18,060 nt of DNA, from contig JACCSZ010000280.1 of NCBI GenBank assembly GCA_013812695.1, positions 1 to 18,060 of the forward strand, read 5' to 3'. Position 1 is the first letter of the stretch. Each line of letters begins with the position of its first letter. Shown one piece after another: positions 10,570-16,789 of this stretch. Source of the DNA: Gemmatimonadales bacterium. GTDB lineage: Bacteria; Gemmatimonadota; Gemmatimonadetes; Gemmatimonadales; GWC2-71-9. The notes under the pieces are model-generated. The model searched no databases. It was not told the origin of the DNA and saw only the letters and a list, made by a program, of their open reading frames with translations. The position numbers were made by a program, and so were the translations under genes.

Positions 10570-10595
10570 CCGGGCGCCGGGTCCACCTCGCCCGG
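10570..10595 (-). terminator. Weak GC-rich hairpin after the YfcC-type gene
   Basis: CCGGGCG (10570-10576 on plus) and CGCCCGG (10589-10595) form a 7-bp perfect inverted repeat with a 12-nt loop, starting immediately after the carrier gene's stop codon. There is no U-tract, so it may be only a weak or rho-assisted terminator, or chance in GC-rich DNA. Confidence 0.35.
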
Positions 10596-11948
10596 TCACT
10601 GGACGCCGGTCGCCACCGCCACGCCGATCGCCACGGCGGCCAGGACGACCAGCGCGGCGAGGGTCGGGATCACGAAGCGCAGCCACTCTTCGTAGCGGAC
10701 GCCGCTCGCCGCGAGCATGGCCATGAGGGCGCCGTTGGTCGGCGTCACCAGCTCGCAGAGGCCGGCGCCGTACTGATAGCTCAGCACGGTCACCTGGCGC
10801 GAGAGCCCGATCAGGTCCGAGAGCGGCACCAGCAGCGGCATCGTCAGTACGGCCTGCCCGCTCGTGCTGGGCACCGGAAGGTGGACCAGCGCGTGCACCG
10901 CCAGCATGCCCAGGGCGGAGAGCGTGACCGGCAGCGCGGCGATCGGGGTGAAGAGTCCGTGTACGATCGTATCCACTACGTGCCCCTGATCGAGGACGAC
11001 GTAGATGCCGCGGGCGAAGCCAATCAGCAGGGCGGCGAATGCCATGGAGCGGAAGCCTTCGACGTACCCCTCCGCGGTCCCTCCGGGGCCGAGCCGTCCG
11101 ACCAGCCCTGCCGCCACGCCCATCACGAAGAAGACGGCAGCGAGCTGCTCGAAGTCCCAGCCGTACTTCGTCACCCCGAACACGAACACGGCGAAGGCCA
11201 CCAGCACGATGGCGAGGATCACCGTCTGGCGCCACCCGGCGGCCGCGGCGCCCTCGGCGCTGACGGCGGATTCCGGCGCCACGCGCGAGCGCTGCGCGAA
11301 TCGCATGGTGGCGCCGATCCACAGCAACCAGGCCACCGCCAGGAACATCGATCGGAATTGCCAGCCGCTGAGCAGCTCGAGCCCCGCCACCTTCTGGGCG
11401 ATGCCGACCTGAAACGGGTTGATCGGGCTGAACGAGGCCCCGACGGCGGCGGCGCCCAGGCTCGTCGCCACGGCGGTGAGCGGATTGAAGCCGAGCCGGC
11501 GGGTGAGCAGCAGGAGGACCGGCACGAAGGCGATCAGTTCCTCCTGCATCTGGATCAGGATTCCGCCCCACGCGAAGGCGAAGCCCACGATGGGCACGAC
11601 CCAGAGGCCCCGCCCCGCCAGCCGCTGCGCGAGCCAGTTGACGAGCTGCGCCAGCGCGCCGGTCCGCTCGACCACGGCAAAGGCGCCACCGACCAGGAAG
11701 ACGTAGAAGATCACCGAGGCCGCGTCGGTCATGCCCTTCGGAATGGCGACCAGCGCGCCGAACAGCCCAACCGGGCTGGGCGGCACGGAATGGTACGTAC
11801 CCGCCACGACGACCTCGCGCCCGGCCGCCGCGTCCTCGCGCCGCTCGTACTCGCCCGCGGGCAGCAGCCAGGTGAGCGCGGCCGCCACGAGCACGCAAAG
11901 CACGAGCAGGATCAGCGGGTGCGGGAAGCGGAGGCGCGGCGCGCTCAC
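10596..11948 (-). CDS. YfcC/DcuC-family membrane carrier
   Basis: This roughly 450-aa protein has about 11-12 membrane segments. It matches the YfcC branch of the DcuC/ArsB-like ion-transporter group, whose members are annotated as C4-dicarboxylate or basic amino-acid carriers; the true substrate here is unknown. Family hallmarks are WLLPAGEYERRED after the first helix, the re-entrant-type segments SFSPINPFQVGIAQ and LPVPSTSGQAVLTMPLL, and the late motif YQYGAGLCELVTPTNGALMA. The start is GTG 11948, which overlaps the stop of the upstream 90-aa gene as GTGA, so the pair is translationally coupled. A further GTG four codons earlier is possible. Length agrees with the family (about 450-510). 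A long loop at about 225-245 separates the two halves. Confidence 0.88.
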   Translation of the reverse strand: MSAPRLRFPHPLILLVLCVLVAAALTWLLPAGEYERREDAAAGREVVVAGTYHSVPPSPVGLFGALVAIPKGMTDAASVIFYVFLVGGAFAVVERTGALAQLVNWLAQRLAGRGLWVVPIVGFAFAWGGILIQMQEELIAFVPVLLLLTRRLGFNPLTAVATSLGAAAVGASFSPINPFQVGIAQKVAGLELLSGWQFRSMFLAVAWLLWIGATMRFAQRSRVAPESAVSAEGAAAAGWRQTVILAIVLVAFAVFVFGVTKYGWDFEQLAAVFFVMGVAAGLVGRLGPGGTAEGYVEGFRSMAFAALLIGFARGIYVVLDQGHVVDTIVHGLFTPIAALPVTLSALGMLAVHALVHLPVPSTSGQAVLTMPLLVPLSDLIGLSRQVTVLSYQYGAGLCELVTPTNGALMAMLAASGVRYEEWLRFVIPTLAALVVLAAVAIGVAVATGVQ

Positions 11949-12217
11949 AGCGTACGGCACCGGCGGGTGACCGGCCGTATCCTCGCGCAGGCGATGCGGT
12001 CGTCCATCGAGCCCGTAATGGGGCCGCAGGCGGCCGTCTGCGCCTCGCGCATGGCGTCCTCCTCGGACGCGCCTGACGCGGTGCCCGAGCCGGGCCGCCC
12101 CTGAAACTCCACCGCCACCGCACACTCGACCCGCTGGCTCGAGAGCGTGGACCACAGCAGGTAGGCAACGAAGCCCGCGACGACCAGCAAACTGACGTTC
12201 CGGGCGCGGGGGGTCAT
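11945..12217 (-). CDS. Small membrane-anchored protein of unknown function
   Basis: This 90-aa product has a single N-terminal hydrophobic helix (residues 9-25) behind a basic start (MTPRARN), so it is either membrane anchored with its C-terminus outside or an uncleaved signal protein. The rest is soluble and contains four cysteines (32, 64, 77, 87), compatible with two disulfides in the periplasm. ATG 12217 has GGAGG 11 nt upstream. Its stop overlaps the GTG start of the YfcC-type carrier by a GTGA junction, so the two are made together and may work together. I recognise no family. It is divergent from the anti-sigma gene at 12302, with 84 nt between starts that hold no promoter I can identify with confidence. 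Confidence 0.65.
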   Translation of the reverse strand: MTPRARNVSLLVVAGFVAYLLWSTLSSQRVECAVAVEFQGRPGSGTASGASEEDAMREAQTAACGPITGSMDDRIACARIRPVTRRCRTL

Positions 12218-12301
12218 GCCGGGCGGAACCTCCGGGCGAAGCGCGCTGTTAGCTGGGCGTACTCACGGCCGGAGAGCGGCCAGAGCCCTTGGGGGAGCGA
12301 C

Positions 12302-12547
12302 ATGCGAGTGGAGTGTGCCGAGGTCACCGACCGGCTGTGGGAATATCTGGACGGCGAGCTCGCGGCGGAAGAGGCAGCCGCCGTCGATCGACATCTCGCC
12401 GCCTGTTCGTTCTGCCGGATGCGTCACTCCCGCGACCGCTCCTTCCTCGTCCTGCTCGTCCAGAGTCTCCACCGGCCCTGTCCCGCGCCCGCCCCGCTTC
12501 GCCTCGCCATCCGCGCGCGGCTCGCCGGGTTCCGCTTCGAGCGCTAG
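12302..12547 (+). CDS. RsrA-like zinc-binding anti-sigma factor
   Basis: This 81-aa protein is little more than a zinc-binding anti-sigma (ZAS) domain. Cys5, His31, Cys35 and Cys38 have exactly the spacing I recall for the zinc ligands of Streptomyces RsrA (C11-H37-C41-C44), within ...LWEYLDGEL(AA) and HLAACSFCR. A further Cys60 in HRPCPAPAPLRLAI matches the second conserved part of RsrA-type proteins. It is therefore likely a cytosolic, redox-responsive inhibitor of an ECF sigma factor; no membrane segment is present. ATG 12302 has GGGGGAG 5 nt upstream. RsrA-type genes normally follow their sigma gene, but the upstream gene here is on the other strand, so the partner must be elsewhere. The JAMM-like gene follows after 35 nt. 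Confidence 0.8.
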   Translation: MRVECAEVTDRLWEYLDGELAAEEAAAVDRHLAACSFCRMRHSRDRSFLVLLVQSLHRPCPAPAPLRLAIRARLAGFRFER

Positions 12548-12582
12548 TATCCCTGCTGCCGCCAACCCGGATTACGCCACGC

Positions 12583-13140
12583 ATGAGAGTCATCGTCGGT
12601 ACGCTGCTACTCGCGGCGCTGGTCGTGCCGGGCCTGGAATCGATCGCGACCGTCGTACCGCACGGGGCGCCGGCCGTCGTACTGTCCCGCGACGCGCGCG
12701 ACTCGATGACCGCGGCGTTCAGGCATTCCAACGAGCACTGGGACGAGCAGGCCGATCTCAACACCATGGAGCGGATGCTCGGCACGATCCGGCCCACCCA
12801 GCGCGAATACCTTGGCTGCCTGCAGGGCCGGATCGGTCCCCGCACGATCCGGATCGAGAGCTGGGTGCCGGCGGCGGACATGAAGCAGCTTCCGCTCGCC
12901 GTGGCGGGCCACTGCGACTCGGTCCCGCGGCTCGTGGGGACCTGGCACACGCACCCCTACCGGGCCGACCTGCAGAATCTTCCGATCAAGGAGCGGCGGT
13001 TGTCCGCCCAGGATCTCGCCACCTTCGCCGATTCCCGGCTGAACGTGGTCCTGGTGATGTGGGACCAGGACTCCGTCGACGCCGCGGTCCGAGACGCGGA
13101 GGGTGCCGTGGTGCATCCTGCGCGAGTGGCCGTGGATTGA
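12583..13140 (+). CDS. Exported JAMM/MPN-type putative metalloprotein
   Basis: This 185-aa product has an N-terminal signal or anchor helix (about residues 2-18, VIVGTLLLAALVVPG). It is followed by a JAB1/MPN-like domain. The JAMM zinc signature can be read as Glu75 (REYLGCLQG), His122-x-His124-Pro (GTWHTHPY), and Ser141-x-x-Asp144 (LSAQDLATF), with the usual strand LNVVLVMW after it. JAMM proteins are zinc isopeptidases or peptidases, normally cytosolic in bacteria (RadC-like, phage-tail or ubiquitin-like systems), so an exported one is unusual. The spacing between HxHP and SxxD is longer than in typical members (15 residues between P and S), so catalytic activity is not assured. ATG 12583 has no strong Shine-Dalgarno. 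The gene follows the anti-sigma gene by 35 nt and is probably co-transcribed with it. Confidence 0.7.
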   Translation: MRVIVGTLLLAALVVPGLESIATVVPHGAPAVVLSRDARDSMTAAFRHSNEHWDEQADLNTMERMLGTIRPTQREYLGCLQGRIGPRTIRIESWVPAADMKQLPLAVAGHCDSVPRLVGTWHTHPYRADLQNLPIKERRLSAQDLATFADSRLNVVLVMWDQDSVDAAVRDAEGAVVHPARVAVD

Positions 13141-13272
13141 TGCACCGTTCGCCCCGCACGAATTTCCCACTCAACTGCCACCGTTGCACTTAGAGGTCCG
13201 CCGCCCGACGGGTCCCCCTCTTGCACACGCTCGGGTGCTCGTCCGCGTCGCCGGGAGCGCACGCCGGCGCGG

Positions 13273-13611
13273 TCAGCTCGTCTGAGCGGTCACCGAAGCT
13301 TCAATCCAGCGCAGGTAGTCGGGATCGCCGTCCACGATCGGCACGGCGATGATCTCGGGCGTGTCGTAGGGATGCATCGCGCGGAGGCGCGTCCGGAGGG
13401 ATGCCGCGGCGGCGAGGGTGGTCTTGAGGTGACAGTACCACTCGGTGGCGCGTTCGACCTGTCCGTCCCAGCGATAGGTGCTGTCGATCGGCCCCGCGAT
13501 CTGCGCGCAGGCGGCCAGCCGCTCGCCGACCATGGTGGCGGCGATCCGCTCGGCGGCGGCGCGGTCCGGCAGGGTGGTGGTGATCTGGCAGCAGGCCGGC
13601 GGGGTGGTCAT
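13273..13611 (-). CDS. cutA: CutA1-family divalent-cation tolerance protein
   Basis: This 112-aa protein is a compact, cytosolic, trimer-forming ferredoxin-like fold protein associated with tolerance to copper and other divalent cations, although its exact biochemical role is unsettled. The family pattern is complete: TTLPDRAAAERIA (12-24), MVGERLAACAQI (27-38), STYRWDGQVE (44-53), EWYCHLKTT (57-65), and HPYDTPEIIAVPI (80-92) followed by YLRWI (99-103). Length is normal (about 105-115). ATG 13611 is directly preceded by a GC-rich stretch and a weak AGGA at 14 nt; the palindromic repeat 13621-13689 occupies the rest of the space up to the next gene. The gene is convergent with the JAMM-like gene, with 132 nt between the stop codons in which I see no clear terminator. 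Confidence 0.93.
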   Translation of the reverse strand: MTTPPACCQITTTLPDRAAAERIAATMVGERLAACAQIAGPIDSTYRWDGQVERATEWYCHLKTTLAAAASLRTRLRAMHPYDTPEIIAVPIVDGDPDYLRWIEASVTAQTS

Positions 13612-13620
13612 GGGGGCGAC

Positions 13621-13689
13621 CGTCGTCCTGAGCGGAGCGAGGGATCGGGAAGTTGAGCCACCCGATCCTTCGCTCCGCTCAGGATGACG
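13621..13689. repeat. Palindromic intergenic repeat (29-nt arms)
   Basis: Arms 13621-13649 and 13661-13689 are reverse complements with two mismatches and an 11-nt loop. The core of each arm is CCTGAGCGGAGCGAAGGATC or its complement. The element fills nearly all of the 90 nt between the lipoprotein stop (13702) and the cutA start (13611). As RNA it would form a long hairpin that could end or protect the lipoprotein message. Related arms occur at 862-911 and 14956-15053. Similar CCTGAGCGnAGCGAAGGATC palindromes are, to my knowledge, frequent between genes in many high-GC bacteria. Confidence 0.85.
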
Positions 13690-13701
13690 GGAAGGCCAGC
13701 A

Positions 13702-14097
13702 TCACCGCTTGCCCGGCGCAGCCGGCTTTACCCCCGGCGTCTCGGCGCCGCTCTCGCCGTCGTCGATCGGCGCTACGGCGGTCCGCCAGCCGCTCTTGAA
13801 GCGGATCGTCAGCCGGTGGCCGAGCGGATCCGCGTCGATGTCGGCGACATCGGGGAGCGTCCGCGCGTACGTCATCGCCTTGTCGGCCTGTGTGGCCAGC
13901 GCCTCGGCGCTTTCGCCCTCACCGGCGCGGCCGTACTCCCGGGCGATCGCGACCGCCTGGGCCTGCTCGGTGCCGTAGCGCGCAAACTGGTCCGGCGGCG
14001 TGAGGCCGTCCTGATCGGTCACCTTGCTCTGGTAGTCGTAGCTTCGGCAGGACGCCAGCACCAGCAGCACCAGCCACGTCACAATACGCCGGTTCAT
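13702..14097 (-). CDS. Putative lipoprotein of unknown function
   Basis: This 131-aa product starts at ATG 14097, chosen because GGGGAG lies 3 nt upstream and a clean type II signal peptide follows (MNRRIVTWLVLLVLASC). The lipobox LASC ends at Cys17. The mature protein begins RSYDYQSKVTDQDGL and contains a helical stretch rich in Ala/Glu/Gln (43-80), then a short beta-like segment (HRLTIRFKSGWRTAVAPID, 94-112) and a charged Pro-rich tail. No family is recognised. The frame is open 93 codons further upstream across the PAP2 start, without support. It is divergent from the PAP2 gene, with 64 nt between starts. Confidence 0.75.
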   Translation of the reverse strand: MNRRIVTWLVLLVLASCRSYDYQSKVTDQDGLTPPDQFARYGTEQAQAVAIAREYGRAGEGESAEALATQADKAMTYARTLPDVADIDADPLGHRLTIRFKSGWRTAVAPIDDGESGAETPGVKPAAPGKR

Positions 14098-14161
14098 CTG
14101 CTCCCCTGAACTGAGAATCGCGGAAGAGGTCCGCCCGAAGGTAACCACTGACCGGGGTGCC

Positions 14162-14923
14162 ATGCCACGCCTCCTGTTCCGGCTCGGACTCGCTGTCGTC
14201 GCGATCACGGCAACGCCCGCTGCCGCGCAGACGCTGGACACCCTGTCGGCGCCCCGGGCCGCGGAGCCGGGCGCTGGGCCGCACGCCATCCGCTGGTGGC
14301 ATGGCGCCGTGGCCGTGGGCGGAGTGTCGGCGCTCATGCTGCTCGACTCGCCCGTGCAGCGCTTCTCGCGGCACAACAGCGGACCCGGTGCCGGGAACGT
14401 GGCCGGCGTGGTGCGCCGGTTCGGCCAGCCCGAGGTCTACGGCACGGTAACGGTCGGATTGGTGGCCACGGGGCTGATCGCTGGTCGCCCGAAGATTACG
14501 CGCGCAGGCGGCCGCCTGGCCGCTTCGCTGGCCGTGGCTGGACTGACGGCGCAAGTGGGAAAGTACGCCTTCGGACGCTCTCGGCCGAATCAGAGTCTCG
14601 ACGCCGGCGGGTACGCGCCGTTCTCTGGTCAGGTGGCGATGCCCTCGGGCCATAGCGCCGTCGCCTTTGCGTTGGCCACGTCACTGGCGGACGACATCCA
14701 CCGGCCGTGGGCCACGGTGGGACTGTACGGCATGGCCACCGCCGTGGCCTGGTCCCGGATCAACGACAACCGGCACTGGCTGACGGATGTCGCGGCCGGC
14801 GCGCTGGTCGGCATCACCTCCGCCAAGCTGGCGTCGGGGCGGTGGCGGATCTTCGGGCTCAAGCCGCCGTCGCTCGTCGGGGCTCCGGACGGCGCGGCGG
14901 TGGGGTGGTCGGGGGAGTTCTAG
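14162..14923 (+). CDS. PAP2-superfamily phosphatase, exported/membrane
   Basis: This 253-aa protein is a PAP2-type acid phosphatase, likely acting on a lipid phosphate such as undecaprenyl diphosphate or phosphatidic acid at the periplasmic face. The three catalytic motifs are intact: Lys134...Arg141-Pro142 (KYAFGRSRP), Pro161-Ser-Gly-His164 (PSGHS), and Ser198-Arg199...His205...Asp209 (SRINDNRHWLTD). His205 is the expected nucleophile. An N-terminal signal peptide ends near AAA-Q (residues 20-23), and hydrophobic segments lie at about 47-62, 94-107, 119-132, 164-176, 184-197 and 209-222. ATG 14162 is preceded by a GGGGTG at 2-7 nt. It stands alone on plus, divergent from the lipoprotein gene, and is followed by the repeat-rich gap. 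Confidence 0.9.
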   Translation: MPRLLFRLGLAVVAITATPAAAQTLDTLSAPRAAEPGAGPHAIRWWHGAVAVGGVSALMLLDSPVQRFSRHNSGPGAGNVAGVVRRFGQPEVYGTVTVGLVATGLIAGRPKITRAGGRLAASLAVAGLTAQVGKYAFGRSRPNQSLDAGGYAPFSGQVAMPSGHSAVAFALATSLADDIHRPWATVGLYGMATAVAWSRINDNRHWLTDVAAGALVGITSAKLASGRWRIFGLKPPSLVGAPDGAAVGWSGEF

Positions 14924-14955
14924 CGTGGAGTGAGCTGCGGTCGGCCCGGGCGGCT

Positions 14956-15070
14956 GTCATCCCGCGCGGAGCGAGGGATCTCGCTCGCCGCCCCCATGTC
15001 GGCCGGTCATCCGGGATGATCGGGGAACATCCCTCGCCTGCGCTCGGGATGACCCGTCGCTCGGGATGAT
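14956..15070. repeat. Cluster of palindromic repeat units
   Basis: The unit GTCATCCCGCGCGGAGCGAG (14956-14975, continuing to 14980) reappears inverted at 15029-15053 with one indel and a few changes. Between them is a small palindrome TCATCCGGGATGA (15008-15020), and a further half copy GCTCGGGATGAT lies at 15059-15070. The units share the core of the 13621-13689 element. They occupy most of the gap between the PAP2 stop (14923) and the P5C dehydrogenase start (15147). Folded, they would give one large branched hairpin that could terminate the PAP2 transcript. The rest of the gap (15071-15146) holds only the AGGA ribosome site at 15136-15139. Confidence 0.75.
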
Positions 15071-15146
15071 ACCCTCGCGCTCAGCAGCGGGCCAAGGCGA
15101 CCGGCCATCGGGTTATTTTTCCCGCTCCCCGAGCCAGGACGCCTCG

Positions 15147-16775
15147 ATGAGCGGCACCGCCAACATCCCCCATCCTCAGAACGAGCCGGTGCTGAGCTAC
15201 GCCCCGGGCAGCGCCGAGCGCGCGGCGCTGAAGAGCGCGCTGTCGGCGGTGGGCGGGGAGCAGCCCGACATCCCGGCGGTCGTCGGCGGGCGCGAGATCC
15301 GGAGCGGGACCACCCGGGACGTGGTCTCACCCCATTGCCACGCCCGCGTGCTCGCCCGTCTGCACCAGGCCGACCATGCCACCATCGATGCCGCGGTACG
15401 GGCCGCGGTCGAGGCGCAGCGCGACTGGACACACTGGCGCTTCGAGGACCGCGCCGCGGTGTTTCTCAAGGCCGCGGACCTGCTCGCCTCGACCTGGCGG
15501 CAGCGCATCAACGCCGCGACGATGCTGGGCCAGAGCAAGACGGCCTTTCAGGCGGAGATCGACAGCGCCTGCGAGCTGATCGACTTCCTCCGCTTCAACG
15601 TGCACTACGCCGAGCGGATTTATCGGGAGCAGCCGGACTCCGCGCCAGGTGCGTGGAACCGGATGGACCACCGGCCGCTCGAGGGGTTCGTCTACGCGAT
15701 CACGCCGTTCAACTTCACGGCGATCGGCGGCAACCTGCCCACCGCTCCGGCACTGATGGGCAACGCGGTGGTCTGGAAGCCGGCGCACACCGCGGCCCTC
15801 AGCAACTGGCATTTCTTCAAGCTGCTCGAGGAGGCGGGCCTGCCGCCGGGCGTGATCAACTTCCTCCCGGGCGATCCGGTCGACGTGAGCCGCACGCTGC
15901 TCGGGAGCCCGGACCTGGCCGGCATCCACTTCACCGGCTCGACGACCGTGTTTCGCAGCCTCTGGCGGACGGTCGGCGAGCAGCTCGACCGCTACCGGGC
16001 GTACCCGCGCATCGTGGGTGAGACGGGAGGGAAGGACTTCATCGTCGCCCACCCGAGCGCCGACGTGGACGCGCTGGCGGTGGGGATGGTGCGCGGCGCG
16101 TTCGAGTACCAGGGCCAGAAGTGCAGCGCCGCCTCGCGCGCCTACATCCCCGACACGCTCTGGCCGGCGGTGCGCGACCGCGTCGTCGCCATGATCGAGG
16201 ACATCCGGATGGGCGACGTGGCCGACTTCCGGAACTTCATGGGCGCGGTGATCGACGGCCGCGCGTTCGCGCGCATCCGCGAGCACGTGGATCAGGCACG
16301 GAGCGCGCCGGGCGTCCGGATCGTGGCGGGCGGCGGGACCGACGACAGCGTCGGCTGGTTCGTGCAGCCCACGCTGGTCCAGGCCGACGACCCGGGGTAC
16401 CGGACGATGTGCGAGGAGATCTTCGGGCCGGTGCTGAGCGCGTACGTGTATCCCGCGGCCCGCTGGAGCGAGACGCTCGCGCTGGTCGACCGGACCAGCC
16501 CGTACGCGCTCACGGGCGCCGTGTTCGCGCGCGACCGCGGGGCGCTGGTGGAGGCCGACCGGGTGCTGCGGCAGGCGGCGGGCAACTTCTATGTCAACGA
16601 CAAACCCACCGGCGCGGTGGTCGGGCAGCAACCGTTCGGCGGCGCGCGGGCGAGCGGGACGAACGACAAGGCGGGGTCGATTCTGAATCTGCTTCGGTGG
16701 GTGTCGCCGCGGAGCATCAAGGAGACGCTCGTGCCGCCGAAGGACTATCGGTATCCGTTCATGGGAGAGGCGTGA
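15147..16775 (+). CDS. L-glutamate gamma-semialdehyde (1-pyrroline-5-carboxylate) dehydrogenase
   Basis: This 542-aa enzyme oxidises glutamate gamma-semialdehyde (P5C) to glutamate with NAD+, the last step of proline and arginine degradation, in the cytosol. It is the mono-functional, ALDH4A1-like type and not the PutA fusion. Key ALDH residues are Asn189 (TPFNFTAIGGNLP), FTGSTTVFRSLW (262-273), the general base Glu292 (VGETGGKDF), and the nucleophile Cys326 (YQGQKCSAASR). The C-terminal EEIFGPVLSAYVY (423-435) and GNFYVNDKPTGAVVGQQPFG (479-498) are typical. Start ATG 15147 has AGGA 7 nt upstream, and the family-like N-terminus (NEPVLSYAPGSAER) follows. Length is normal (about 540). A proline dehydrogenase partner is not in the window. 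The next gene starts within or just after its stop codon. Confidence 0.95.
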   Translation: MSGTANIPHPQNEPVLSYAPGSAERAALKSALSAVGGEQPDIPAVVGGREIRSGTTRDVVSPHCHARVLARLHQADHATIDAAVRAAVEAQRDWTHWRFEDRAAVFLKAADLLASTWRQRINAATMLGQSKTAFQAEIDSACELIDFLRFNVHYAERIYREQPDSAPGAWNRMDHRPLEGFVYAITPFNFTAIGGNLPTAPALMGNAVVWKPAHTAALSNWHFFKLLEEAGLPPGVINFLPGDPVDVSRTLLGSPDLAGIHFTGSTTVFRSLWRTVGEQLDRYRAYPRIVGETGGKDFIVAHPSADVDALAVGMVRGAFEYQGQKCSAASRAYIPDTLWPAVRDRVVAMIEDIRMGDVADFRNFMGAVIDGRAFARIREHVDQARSAPGVRIVAGGGTDDSVGWFVQPTLVQADDPGYRTMCEEIFGPVLSAYVYPAARWSETLALVDRTSPYALTGAVFARDRGALVEADRVLRQAAGNFYVNDKPTGAVVGQQPFGGARASGTNDKAGSILNLLRWVSPRSIKETLVPPKDYRYPFMGEA

Positions 16776-16789
16776 GGCGAATTCATGGC

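Noticed and set aside
10515..12104. A 529-codon open frame on plus opposite the YfcC-type carrier
   Set aside because: It is a shadow frame, rich in His/Gln/Arg/Asp, with no ribosome site or recognisable domain. The minus strand has clear membrane segments and family motifs.
13141..13272. Possible terminator or small gene between the JAMM-like gene and cutA
   Set aside because: Only weak, interrupted inverted repeats (around 13230-13262) without a T-run and no frame with a ribosome site. I see nothing supportable.
15327..16631. A 434-codon open frame on minus opposite P5C dehydrogenase
   Set aside because: The plus-strand frame carries all ALDH catalytic residues. The antisense frame is compositionally a shadow.
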